NCBI GenBank assembly: GCA_025506515.1
Contig: CM046444.1
Location: forward strand, 73,266,192 to 73,330,191
Source: Flaveria trinervia
Lineage: Eukaryota; Streptophyta; Magnoliopsida; Asterales; Asteraceae
Direction: 5' to 3'
Length of the DNA: 64,000 nucleotides
Position 1 is the first letter of the stretch; each line of letters opens with the position of its first letter. The notes beneath the pieces are model-generated. The model was not told where the DNA came from and made no database searches. It saw only the letters and a list, made by a program, of their open reading frames with translations. Positions 1 through 11,399 of the stretch are shown piece after piece. The position numbers and the translations under genes are program-made.

Positions 1-429
1 ATGGAAGGTTTCATACTGATTGACCAGCTTGTCCTTGTTAATTTCAGCAACTTCACAGCTACCGTCACACATAATTTTGAGAGCACCCAAATAGCTTTAG
101 CAGTTCCATATTTTTCTAATCTTTTCAGCACATCCATTTTGAGTGCTTGAGTCAAAATAGAGTATGCTTTAAGATCAATTTTGATTTTCTTATAGTCATC
201 TTCATCCAGAGTTAAGTCTTCAATTGGTATTCTAGCAGTCTTGTACAGTGTAGCTTAAGCTGTTGATAGAGTAACAGGAATATATGGACCTTTACATATT
301 GAGATCCAAAAGTCAGGATCTACACGTGTGATAAATTTTTAAACCTTATTCTCCATTGTTAAACTCAATTTTGGTTTAAGCATGGGAGGTTTAGGTGTGA
401 CCTAATTCAGAGTAACTGTTAGAATCCAT
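1..429 (-). pseudogene. Copia gag, 5' fragment (element 0)
   Basis: This is the N-terminal part of a Ty1/Copia capsid (gag) gene, read on the minus strand from an ATG at 427-429 and running off the window edge. The translation contains DPDFW, GPYIP and a DDYKKIKIDLKAY block, matching the gag of element G in this window (DPDLWESI, GPYIP). Gag would form the virus-like particle and bind element RNA. The copy is broken: one frameshift lies about 12 codons after the start, and in-frame stops lie before the DPDFW motif and after GPYIP. The leader (430-662), PBS and 5' LTR lie in order to its right, so the element is oriented right to left. Confidence 0.7.
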
Positions 430-662
430 GTTGATTTGTGTAAGTATAGATTTAGTTGATTTTAAGATTGATTGTGTTTGATGAGTCCGACTGGTTCAAG
501 CATTCTGTTGAGGTTCAAAATGAGTGTTCTTGCTATTTGATAGGAGTATTTTTGCTATTTGCTAAGTAGAGAAGATAATATCTACTACTAGCAACTTGAT
601 TATCAGTTCAATCGAGTTCTATTCAGTCTGTGCGTAGATCTGAAAGAGAATCGAGAGCCAAA

Positions 663-674
663 GCTCTGATACCA
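663..674 (-). other. Primer-binding site of element 0
   Basis: On the minus strand this reads TGGTATCAGAGC, complementary to the 3' end of plant initiator-Met tRNA. It is two bases from the LTR edge at 677, the same spacing as in element A. It fixes the adjacent LTR as a 5' LTR and the element orientation as minus. Confidence 0.9.
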
Positions 675-676
675 AT

Positions 677-1423
677 TGACTGGGTTGAGTAATAGTGATA
701 TTCTTACTGAGAATCGAATATGATAATCAAGTCAATGATTGAGTGGCGGAAACAAACAATCAAAGAACATTCAAGCAAGAAAATTACTCATAAATGCTAT
801 TTTTGTATTGATATATGAAGTTGATATGTTACAGAGAATAATTACAACAAAAATTCTCTATCTATGAGCCTCACCTCAGTATGAGGTTAACTATTCTCTT
901 TATAGACAAGACAAGATGCCTTTACAAATGACTAAACTACCCCTAACCTATTACATCAGAAACTACTCTAAGTCCTGATCCGCATCTCTGCTTGTTCATC
1001 CGCATTGACAAATGCGGATGAGATAATCTTGATGAGCATTTCCACTTGATCATGAGCATTAGTAAGTTGGTCATTCACATTGGTTAATGCGGATGAACAA
1101 ATACTTGTGCGCATTTGGTTGGTCATCCGCATTTGTCAATGCAGATGATGAAAGTCTTGTCCGCATCTTCTTTTGTTCTTCCGCATTAGTCAATGCGGAA
1201 TAGTAACTTGTTCTTCAGCATAAGTATTATATCTTCCGCATTAGTTAATGCGGAAGAGTAAACACTTGTCCGCATCAGATTTTTGTCTTCCGCATTGACT
1301 AATGCGGAAGATAACACTTTTATTTTTCTTGCAGACCTTCATCCGCATTGCATCTTGGACTTATGAGATTCCAGCTGAACAATCATCAATTCACCCATTG
1401 AGTTATCCTTTCAGGGTGCAACA
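677..1423 (-). repeat. 5' LTR of element 0 (747 bp)
   Basis: On the minus strand the block starts TGTTGCACCCTGAAAGG and ends with CA next to the PBS. It aligns along its whole length with the split LTR of element B (5206-5883 plus 18297-18380), so both belong to one Copia family. Its promoter half carries a series of hairpins, described separately. The right edge abuts satellite DNA at 1424 (GAATC), so the element inserted into the satellite array. Confidence 0.85.
997..1311 (-). repeat. Hairpin repeat array inside the LTR
   Basis: Five inverted repeats share arms TCCGCATT/AATGCGGA and a 4-nt loop. Arms are 997-1006/1011-1020 (10 bp, perfect), about 1133-1152 (one mismatch), 1179-1187/1192-1200 (9 bp, perfect), 1232-1242/1247-1257 (11 bp, perfect) and 1286-1296/1301-1311 (11 bp, perfect). 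The last three are spaced 53-54 bp apart. Repeated palindromes in this part of an LTR are compatible with transcription-factor sites; that role is inference. Confidence 0.8.
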
Positions 1424-4400
1424 GAATCATACTAAATAATCACAAATGAATATAGTATCTCCCTTTAACTTGAAACCAAAACAAAACACAAAGCCATACT
1501 AATTGCCCTCTAATTCAATCCTCTTTTGCCCAAAACTAATTCTGAACACTCCATAAATAACTTAAAACACTCTTCTCTTAAAAATTCATTAAACTAAAGA
1601 AAGTGACAACTTTTGATCCCTAGAATCCTTTATTGACCCCCAATGCAACGAAACTAGGTGTAAATGACCAAGAAACGTTTGTATTGACTCAATAAGATTT
1701 GGAAAAGATATTACAGCGAGGGAATGAATGAAATTAGACTCAATAAGAAACAAACTTTGTGATCCATTTATTAGAAGTCCAGTAAGGTAACACTACCAAG
1801 TAATAGCATTTTTTGGAATCTTAATCAAAATTGCAATTCCAGATAGGTGCATCAAAGTATTCATGAAAGCATAATATACATAGGAAAGAAACATGTTTGC
1901 AAATAATTACACAACAATAGGTTTTACATGTAAAGTTATTTGCTTTACCAACAACCTCCAATGTTATAGTGTTTCCCTCAGTATAAAACACACTCGTTAA
2001 CCAAACTTATAAAATCTTAATAAAATCATAATTGGAATCACACTAAATAATCACAAATGAATATAGTATCTCTTCATTAATTCGAAACCAAAACAAACAT
2101 AAAACAACACGAGTGGCCCTTTAATTCAATTCTCTTCTACCCAAAAGTAATCACGAACACTCCAATACCAACTTCAAAGACTCTTTTCTTAAAAATCCAT
2201 TTATTAAAGCAAATGACAGCTCTCGATTCACATAATCCTTTATTGACCTTCAACGTTACAAACTAGATGTAAATGACTAAGAAACGTTTGTATTGACTCA
2301 ACAAGATTCAAGAATAAATTTATCGTGGGGGAATTATTGTAATTAAACTTAAATAATAAACAAAATGAGTGATCCATTTATGTGAAGTCTAGTAAATGTA
2401 TGGAGTGTTGATTCTGAAGCATTCTAAACATGCTCATGAACCAATCTTATGAAATCATATTATAATCATCATTGGAATCACACTAAATGAGTATAGTATC
2501 TCTTCTTTAACTCGAAACCAAAAGGAAACATAGAACAACAGAAATGGCCCTTTAATTCATTCCTCTTCTACCCAAAATTAATCATGAACACTCAAGAACT
2601 AACTTCAAACACTCTTGTCTTAAAAATGCATTAAATTAAAGCAAATGACAGCTCTCAATCAACATAATCCTTTATTGACCTTCAATACAACAAAACTAGA
2701 TGTAAATGACAAAGAAACATTTGTATTGACTCAACATGATTCAAGAATGAAATTATTTTCGGGGAATGATTGTAATTAAACTCTAATAATTAACAAAATT
2801 TGTGATCCATTTATGATAAGTCTAGTAAAGGTATGGAGTGTTGATTCTCAAGCATTCTAAACACGCTCATGAACCAATCTTATCAAATCTTATTATAATC
2901 ATCATTGGAATCACACTAAATATTCACAAATGAATATAGTATCTCTTCTTTAACTTGAAACCAAAACAAAACACAAAACCATACGAATGGCCATTTAATT
3001 CAATCCTCTTTCGCCCAAAACTAATCCTGAACACTCCACAAATAACTTCAAACACTCTTGTCTTAAAAATGCATTAAATCAAAGCAAAGCAAAGCTCTTG
3101 ATCTCTAGAATACTTTATTGACTTTCAGTGCAACAAAACTATATGTGGATGACCAAGAAACGTTTGTATTGACTCAATAAGATTCAGATATGAAATTATA
3201 ATGGGGGAATGAATTAAAATAGACTCAAATAAGAAACAAAATTTGTGATCCATTTAGGAGAAGTCCAGTAAAGGTAACACTACCAAGTAAATAGCATATC
3301 TGGAATCTCAATCAAAATTTTGCAATTGTAGATAGCTGCATCAAAGTATTCATGAAATCATAACTAAATACATAGGACAGAAACGTTTTATGCAAAATAA
3401 TTAAACACAATAGGTTTTACATGGATAGTTATTTGTTTTACGCAACAACCTCCAATGTTTTAGAGTGTTGTCTCTCAAGTATCCTAAACACGCTCACGAA
3501 CCAATCTTATCAAATCTTATTATAATCATAATTCAAATCACACTAAATAATCACAAATGAATATAGTATATCCTCTTTAAGTCGAAACCAAAATGATACA
3601 TAAAACAACACGAGTGGCCCTTTAATTCAATCCTCTTCTACCTAAAAATAATCCCGAACACTGCAAACCTAACTTCAAACACTCTTTTCTTAAAAATCCG
3701 TTAAATTAAATCAAATGACAGCTCTCGATCTATAGAATCCTTTATTCACCTTCAATGCTATGAAACTTGATATAAACGACCAAGAAAGTTTGTATTGACT
3801 CCATAAGATTGAAAAATGAAACTATCATAGGGCCCTGATTGCAATTAAACTCAAATAATAAACAAAATGTGTAATCCATTTATGAGAAGCCTAGAAAAAG
3901 TATGGAGTGTTGATTCTCAAGCATTCTAAACACGCTCATGAACCAATCTTATCAAATCTTATTATAATCATCATTGGAATGACACTAAATAATCACAAAT
4001 AAACACTCTTGTCTTAAAAATTGAAAACAAATCAAATGACAAATCTCAATCCCTAGAATCTTTTATTGACCTTCAACGCAACGAAACTAGGTGTAAATGA
4101 CCAAGAAACGTTTGAGAAATGAAATTATAACGGGGGAATGAATGAAATTAGACTCAAATAAGAAACAAAATATGTGATCCCATTAGAGAAGTTTAGTAAA
4201 AGTTTGGAGTGTTGATTCTCAAGCATTCTAAACACGCCAATTAACTAATTGTATTATAATAATAATTAGAATCACACTAAATAATCACAAATGAATATAG
4301 CATCTCTTCCTTAACTTGAAACCAAAGTAAAACACAAAACCATATGAGTGGCCCTTTATTTCAATCCTCTTTCACCAAAACCTACTCCTGAACACCCCAC

Positions 4401-5205
4401 AAATAATTTCAAACACTCTTGTCTTAAAATTGCATCAAACTAAAGCAAATGATAGCTCTCTATCCGTAGAATCTTTTATTGACCTTCAACGCAATGAAAA
4501 TAGGTGTAAATGACCAAGAAACGTTTGCATTGACACAATAAGATTCGGAAATGAAATTATAGTGGGGGAATGAATGAAATTAGACTTAAATAAGAAAAAA
4601 TGTGTGTTCCCATTATGAGAAGTCTATTAAAAGTTTGGTGTGTTGATTCTCAGCATTCTAAACATGTCTATTAACCAATCTTATTATAATCATCATTAGA
4701 AGCACACTAAATAATCACAAATGTATATAGTATCTCATCTTTAATTTGAAACCAAAATGAAACACAAAACCATATGAATGGCCTTTTATGTCAATCCTCT
4801 TTCACCAAAATCTAACCCAGAACACTCCACAAATAACTTCAAACACTCTTGTCTTTAAAATGCATTAAATCAAAGCAAATGACAGCTTTCCCTAGAATCC
4901 TTTATTAACCTTCAATGCAACAAAACTAGGTGTAAATGACAAAGAAATGTTTGTCTTAACTCAATATGATTCGGAAATGAAATTATAGGGGGGAATAAAT
5001 GAAATTAGACTCAAATAAGAAACAAAATGTGTGATCCATTTATGAGAAGTCTAGTAAAGGTAACACAACCAAGTAAATAGCATTTTCTTGAATCTCAATC
5101 AAAATTTTGCAATTGTAGATTAGTGCATCAAAGTATTCAGCAAAGCATAACTAAATACATAGGAAAGTAACTAGTTATGAAAAATAAATAAACAACAATA
5201 GGTTT
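1424..5205. repeat. Satellite array, about 435-bp and 620-bp units
   Basis: The landmark CACTAAATAATCACAAATGA or a variant recurs near 1424, 2038, 2478, 2909, 3539, 3981, 4271 and 4702. The units are therefore about 614, 440, 431, 630, 442, 290, 431 and at least 504 bp. Long units carry about 190 extra bases (around 1785-1975, 3275-3465 and 5055-5205) that short units lack, giving the order long-short-short-long-short-short(truncated)-short-long. No reading frame of note is present. The array is bounded on both sides by LTRs of the same Copia family, which inserted into it. Confidence 0.85.
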
Positions 5206-5883
5206 TGACTGGATGTGAGATTGATATTCTCACAAGTACCGAATATGATGATTGAGTCAATGAATGTATGGGGGAATCAAACAATCAAGGAACATTGAAT
5301 GCAAGAAAAAACTCATAAATGCTTTTTGTATTAATGAAGTGATCGGTTATAATGAATGCTATGGTTTGAGCATTAATTAGTGTAACAATACACCTTGAGA
5401 ACATATGGACAATAACAATTATTATAATTATCTATAATGTAAACAATCAACTCACATACAAGATTTTATATTCTATTTTAGGCTGACAAGTGCCTCTTAC
5501 AAAATGACACTAAAAATACCCCTGACCTATATGAGAGAACTAGTCTAAGTCTTCATTAGCATCTTCATTGTTCATCTGTATGGACTAATGTGGATTGTTG
5601 TTGATCTTGAGCAGCAGAATCATTTTTCTTTGTATTCAGCATTAGTGTTTGGTCTTAGCATTGACAAATGCGGATGAACAAACACTTATGGCATTTGTTG
5701 CCGGGGATCCGCATTAGTAATGTGGAAGAACAAATACTTGTCAGCATTTGTTTCCGGCTATCTACATTTGTTAATGCAGAAGAAACAAATAATTCTCAGC
5801 ATTTGTTATATGTCTTCCGCATATAAATATGCAGTTAGCCGACACTGTCATTTTTTGCAGGAAGATTCTTCATCTTATTATAC
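5206..5883 (-). repeat. 3' LTR of element B, left part
   Basis: This is homologous to the element 0 LTR from its inner end onward (TGACTGGATG here, TGACTGGGTT there). No PBS lies to its left; instead the satellite continues to GGTTT at 5201-5205. It is therefore the outer end of the 3' LTR of a minus-strand element. The block stops at 5883, where element A begins, and resumes at 18297. Its hairpins are degraded compared with those at 997-1311. Confidence 0.85.
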
Positions 5884-6768
5884 TGTTGGACCAAAAGAAC
5901 AATGAGCCAAGATCAGAAAACCTCTAAGTCCCACACGGTATCACAACAACTGCTGAAAGCCTCATCAGTAGTTGACAAGTGCTGAAGACTTCAACAGCTG
6001 AAGATCAAGTGCTGAAGACCTTAACAGCTGAAGAACCAAAGTGCTAAAGTACAACAGCTGAAGAACACAAGTGCTGAAGCTGAAAGAAAGACAAAGTACT
6101 GAAGTACAACAGCTGAAGAGTCACAAGTGCTGAAGATCAACCACTGATGTACAAAGTCTGAAGACAAAGACTGAAGACATCAGCTGATGATATCTACTGA
6201 AGTCATCTGATGAAACACCTGAAGGTCAAAGTCTGAAGATCAAGTACTGAAGCCTCAGTAGTTTGTCACAACTGCTGAAGAGTACTTTCAGTAGTTGTGA
6301 TATCAGTAGTTTTATTTTATGTTTCAGTAGTTTTGTAAAACGACTGAAGAGCTTGTTCTTCAGTCGTGTAGTTTCAGTAGTTTTATATTTTGTACTTAAC
6401 TGCTGATATGTTCTCAGTAGTTGTGACATTTCAGTAGTTTGTAAGAATAGTTATTTCTGTATTGGATCTGCCAGTTGTCACTTTCCGTGATAACAGCAGC
6501 AGTGACTGTAGCACTTATATAAGGAGTGACAACCTATGTACAATGAGTGAATGAGTAATGAATATGAATGGATGATTGATTGATTCGATTAGAAATATTC
6601 TACATCTATAAACATTCCTAGAAATCAGAAATACTATTCTCTCCCTATAACCGTATGCGGTCTTAATGCTTACAAATATCGATTGCTTGCTACAATTTGT
6701 CTAATTCGTGTTCGTATTCCGCTGCTTTATATTCTGATACATCAAACTTGTGATCACTGATCCTGTCA
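5884..6768 (+). repeat. 5' LTR of element A (885 bp)
   Basis: It starts TGTTGGACC and ends CTGTCA, two bases before the PBS. It matches 17413-18296 throughout. The first half is packed with short words (ACAGCTGAAG, AAGTGCTGAAG, AAAGTCTGAAGAC) and the second with CAGTAGTT/AACTGCTG inverted repeats, followed by a TATA box and a T-rich end. The same words recur in the spacer before ORF2. Confidence 0.95.
6516..6522 (+). promoter_or_regulatory. TATA box of the element A 5' LTR
   Basis: TATATAA in the context CTTATATAAGG lies about 250 bp before the LTR end, as expected for the U3/R boundary. The 3' LTR has the same box at 18044-18050. The main element transcript would start about 30 bp downstream. 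Confidence 0.7.
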
Positions 6769-6770
6769 AA

Positions 6771-6782
6771 TGGTATCAGAGC
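6771..6782 (+). other. Primer-binding site of element A
   Basis: TGGTATCAGAGC, complementary to initiator-Met tRNA, lies two bases after the LTR. It is intact, so minus-strand cDNA priming would be possible for this copy. Confidence 0.95.
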
Positions 6783-6995
6783 AGGTTAATCATTGATCGA
6801 TCTAATAATGATCATTGAAATGCTATTCAAGATCCAAGTTTGATTGAATTAGCTTGTGTTTTGCAAGAAACGGTTATAGAGATTGAATTTTCTGTATTTT
6901 GCTCATTCATCCTGAGATCTTTTCTTGGTTCTCATTGAGTTTTTTGTTTGTCTAAACTTTTTTAAAACTTGAACTAAACTGTTTTTGAACTGAAA

Positions 6996-8110
6996 ATGAC
7001 CACTCCCTCCAATGATCCTCACAATACTGGTTCCTCAACCAAGCCTCCTATGCTGGTTAGGAATGAGTATAACATATGGCAAAGACGTATGCTCCATCAC
7101 CTGTCTGTTAACAGCGCAGGGTGTTGGACATCAGTGGTACATGGTCCACAAGCCTATGGTGAATAACCCGGAAACCAATCAAATGGTTCGAGGAGCAAGG
7201 AGAGCACAATACTCAGATGAGGATAAGAAGTTGCTTGAGATTGATGCAAAAAGCCATGGAATTCTGGCCATGGCTTTGCCCAATGAATCTATTCTGGGCT
7301 AATGCATCATGAAACTGCCCATGACCTCTGGATTGCTTTGAAAGAACAATTTGGAGGAACAGATGAGGTCTTGGCAAATAATAGAGAAATTCTTGCCCAA
7401 CAATATGAGACATTCTCTCATAGAAAGGGTGAGACACTGACTCAACAATATGAGCGGTTTTCTTGTTTGATCTCTGAACTAAAAATGGTCAAACTTGAAT
7501 ACACCAATATTCAGATGAATAACAGATTTCTCAGATCACTGCCTGAGAGATGGGACACATATACTATTGTCCTCCAGTCCAGTGCAAGTTTGGACAAACT
7601 ATCTCTCACCCAACTCCATGGGAAATGCTCACTTTGAGAGAGATAGAACAGAAGAGAAAGCTGTCTTCATCTGGAAAGCTCACTGAAGACTTTATACAAG
7701 GCAACACTGCCTTGGTGGGTCATGAGTCAGAATATGCTTCATCTGAATGCCAGTATGATGAGCATATTAATTTCTCTTCGAGCACTTCTAATTCTGCATT
7801 TGTAAGTGTTGATGGTCAGTTCACTGGGTGTAATAAGACAATTTTGTTTCATTATGGATGATCTCAAGGGGATTGCTGATGATGACTTAGAAGAGATGGA
7901 TATTTTGAGCCAAATGGCCTTGATAATATCAGATCTCAGAAGTTCTACAAAAGAACTGGAAGAAAATTCCCAGGACTCTCTGGCAAAACCAAAGTTGGTT
8001 TTGACAAGAGCAAGTTGAGGTGTCACAAATGCCAACGGCTTGGACACTTTTGCAAGAGAGTGTAGATCAACTGGATCTAACTCTACTGCACCCTTTGTGA
8101 CTTTTCCTGG
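6996..8110 (+). pseudogene. gag: Copia gag (element A), frameshifted
   Basis: Gag encodes the capsid/nucleocapsid of the element's particle. The start ATG at 6996 follows a 210-bp leader and opens MTTPSNDPHNTG. The capsid domain includes LWIALKEQFGG, LAQQYETFSHRKGE and FLRSLPERWDTY (about 7320-7560). The nucleocapsid zinc knuckle CX2CX4HX4C lies at 8021-8063 but needs one base removed to stay in frame. At least four frame changes are visible (near 7140, 7300, 7635 and 7850). The minus-strand homologue in element E (48514-49640) is much better preserved, which shows where the frame should run. Confidence 0.85.
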
Positions 8111-9840
8111 CATAGTCAACAACACAGAGGGCAACATCCTGTCACATCTAGTCATCATCCTCAACAACAATCTCCGGCATATTTTGTTCCTCAGGGTCAA
8201 ATGCCATATCAGTACCCTGGTTATTACATGCCACAGTCAAATCAAGTTCAAGTTCCTATGACACCACAACCTCATGCATTACCAGAACCTCAGCCTTCCC
8301 TATCTCATCAAAACCTTCATCTCAACAACACAGCTTCTTCACCCCAGGAGTTGTTGACTGGAGCAGTTTACCAGATGACTTGTGTCTGGTCATGATCAAC
8401 TGTTCTCAGGTGCTGGTCAACATGGTGGTGACAGTCCCTTTGGGAATCTAGCTCTTATGGCTTTGGAGTCTGCTGATACTTCATCTTCCAATGCCTCTAC
8501 ACCTCAGGTATCACAGGTATCCTCTGAGGCAAAAGCCAAATTATGTTCTGAACAATGCATAGCAGCATTTGCTCCATTAGAGAAGCAAATGTAGCTTTAA
8601 TTAATAAGAACATTGAGCTAGAACAATAAATTCCAAAAACAAAGCTGAGTTTGAGTTTGTGCTCAAAGATAAAAATGATGAGGTTTATAAACTGAATTGC
8701 AAAATAATTGATGATAAGGCTAGAGAAGATGTACTTCTAGAGAAGTACAAAGATCTCAAAGAAACCCTTGCAGTACCCAGGTCGAGTGTGATAGATGGGT
8801 ACAATCATGCAAAGGTTTTGAAATGCTTCTTAGTAAGCAATCTGCTTCAAATGTGAAGTTTGGCATTGGCTACAATCACACTGCTCCACCTACAGATTTT
8901 ACCCCAAGAGCAGAGGTAGAATCTGATGGTGAGAGTGAGATGATGAACCATCAATCCATCAACATGTGATCTACCTTCTGATACAGCACAATCAGAAGTA
9001 GCAGTCAGCATCAAGTCCTCCTTGAACCTATCAGCTGATGTTGATGGTCCAAATGCTGACATTCACATGATCAATAAGTGATCAACTCAGGAGTTAATCC
9101 TGAAGGTCCTGAAAGGACTGGAGAGCAGGATTTAACACCTGAAGTTCAAACTTCAACTGCTGTCAGCACTGAAGAGAAAAAACTGGCAGTAGAAAGAGTT
9201 TGAAGGCTACTAAAGAGGATGTCAAGAAAGCAACCAATGCTTCCAAAGCATTGAAGAACAAGTCTTCTATTGCTTCACCATCTTTAGTTGATGATCACCT
9301 AAGATGAAGAAGAAACCATGTGAATATGTGGTTTGTTCAATCATCTTACAGATGATTGTTGGTACAAAAGAGGTTCCAAACTCAAACAAAAAGAAGAAAT
9401 AATGAGAAAATGGTAAAAATGAAAACTGAGTTTGAGACCACATTTGTATCAGCAACATCAAATCCTGTAACCCTAAGTCGTTAAAGCAATCAAAAAAGGA
9501 AGGAGTTAAACAGGTGACAGCTGAGGGTGCTCAAAAGAAGAAGGTGCAACATAGGACCTTATCTAACTCCACTAGCAATGTGTCTGATGAGCTGAAAGCT
9601 TATCACAAAATCAGACACAGCTGGTGATGATGGTACAACATCTGTTGGGTAGAGTTAACCAACTAGATTCTCCTATGTTGAAACCACAGAAAAGGAGGTC
9701 TAAGCCAAAGGACTCCTCTTCTACACCATCTTCTTCTTCTCAGGTGTTGTTACAAATAAACATGTTAGTTTACCATCTATTGATGAGACCAGGCCCAAAA
9801 CCAAAAAGGTTGGGTCTCTAAAACTAACTGATTGTTTATT
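8111..9840 (+). pseudogene. Gag-pol linker with second zinc knuckle (element A)
   Basis: This stretch links gag to protease. It begins proline/glutamine-rich (8190-8350) and continues as a lysine/glutamate-rich region likely to form coiled coils (8560-8830). A second CCHC knuckle lies at about 9319-9360, preceded by KKKP; in element E the intact form is CEICGLFNHLTNEC. A basic segment with RRSKPKDSS follows (9690-9720). Several frame changes interrupt the reading. The function of the extra knuckle is unknown; nucleic-acid binding is the family expectation. Confidence 0.65.
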
Positions 9841-9841
9841 A

Positions 9842-10125
9842 TTGCAGGGTTCTTCAACATGCCAAAATAGCATCTGGTATGTAGACAGTGGGGGATCTAT
9901 GCACATGACTGGGAACATCTCTCTTCTTCATGACTACTCTCAAGGAAAGAAGGGATTTGTCTCTTTTGGCAATGATGCTAGGGGTTACATCATCGGTAAG
10001 GGCTTTGTCTCCATGGAGAATCAAATTTGATGATGTTAATCATGTGGAAAATCTCAAGTACACCTCTTGAGTGTCAGTCAAATGTGTGATAAAGGCCATG
10101 TTGCCCTTTTCACAAGTCAAAACTG
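9842..10125 (+). pseudogene. pol: Copia aspartic protease (element A)
   Basis: This is the retropepsin domain that cuts the Gag-Pol polyprotein. The motif WYVDSGGSMHMTG at about 9877-9915 contains the catalytic Asp in DSG. A hydrophobic stretch with GKKGFVSFGNDARG follows. The frame breaks after about 62 residues (near 10030) and resumes with VNHVENLKY. Element E keeps the same region but has DSE instead of DSG. Confidence 0.8.
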
Positions 10126-11160
10126 TTGGATTCTGTCATCCAAAGTTTTGCACTTGATGACAAGGTGTTGGATGATCACACTCTCCTGAAAGCCAACAGG
10201 ACAGGAAGAGTGTATGCCTTTGATCTCTCTAAGAAGATAGATCTCAAAGGCAATCCTTGCCTATTTTCCAAAGCCTCTTTTCAAGAATCTAAACTGTGGC
10301 ACAGGAGGCTTGGTCATGTTAATCTCAAAAACATGAATCAGCTTAGCCACAATAGTTAGTCAGAGGCCTACCAATAAAGGAGTTCCACTGTGATGAAACT
10401 TGCACTGCTTGTTTAAAAGGAAAACAACACAAGGTCTCATTTCCTCCTATTGAAGTGTCAAGTCCACTGCCTGCTTGCAATTACTGCATATGGATCTATT
10501 TGGTCCTGTGAGAGTAATGAGCATGGCAAAGAAGAAATACTGTCTGGTAATTGTGGATGATTACTCCAGATTGTATGGACTTTCTCTTACATTCAAAGGA
10601 TGAGGCTGCTCAGAAGATTATCCACTTTGTGCTGTACATTGAGAAGCAGTATTCCCTTCCAGTCAAGTGTATTAGGAGTGATAATGGAACTGAGTTCAGA
10701 AATCATACACTTGATGACTTCTATCTTTCAAAGGGAATCAAAAGGCAGTTCAGCATTCCAAGGACTCCAGAACAAAATGGAGTAGTGGAGAGAAAGAACA
10801 GGACCCTCATTGAAGCTGCAAGGTCCATGCTGGCGACTCAGGTTTGCCATTGACCTTTTGGGCCGAAGCTGTCAAACAGCTTGTTATGTGCAAAAAAAGT
10901 TTTAGTAAATCAGAGGTTGATGAAGACTCCATATGAAGTTCTCCATCATTTGGCTCCTCTGATTTCATTTTTCAAAGCATTTGGGTGTCCCTGTTTTATT
11001 CTCAACACAAAGGATCAACTCCACAAATTGATCCTAAGGTGGATGCAGGATACTTGTTGGTTTCATCTACTTGCAAGGCATACAGAGTCTTCAACTGCAG
11101 AACAAAGATGGTTGAAGAAACTTACATGTTAAGTTTAATGAATCTCCAAAGGACAAGATT
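10126..11160 (+). pseudogene. pol: Copia integrase (element A)
   Basis: Integrase inserts the cDNA into the genome. The gag-pre-integrase domain is seen in LWHRRLGHVNLKNMNQL (about 10297-10347), whose histidines, together with CTACLKGKQH (10410-10440), form the HHCC zinc site. The catalytic core shows all three acidic residues: VDDYSR (about 10550), SDNGTEF (about 10678) and GVVERKNRTL (about 10782), which is the D,D-35-E pattern. Frames change near 10360, 10500 and 10850, so the gene is broken although the catalytic residues survive. Confidence 0.85.
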
Positions 11161-11399
11161 CCACAAAGTCCTGTGGAGTTATTTGATTTGGACATACTGC
11201 AATATGTTCCTTATCAACCCTGCTGTGCTCCTGTCGACAGTTCACCACCTGGTGGTACTGCTGATGATGATGATGATTGCAGTACTCACCTCTTCAGGTT
11301 TAGTGATCAGCTGCCTGACTCAACTAGACCTGATGTTCCTGTAGCGCCAGTAGCACCATCCACAACAAATGCTGATGAGATTTTCGAATTCAACTTCCT

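Noticed and set aside
997..1311. CRISPR-like array of spaced palindromes
   Set aside because: Units lie within an LTR of a plant retrotransposon, spacers are not unique and no cas genes exist; these are promoter-type hairpins.
1424..5205. Possible exon-bearing tandem gene duplication
   Set aside because: No open frame above a few dozen codons and no splice-linked coding pattern; the repeat periodicity is that of a satellite.
6771..6785. tRNA gene fragment at the TGGTATCAGAGC sites
   Set aside because: Only the short complement of the tRNA 3' end is present, always just inside an LTR; no cloverleaf follows.
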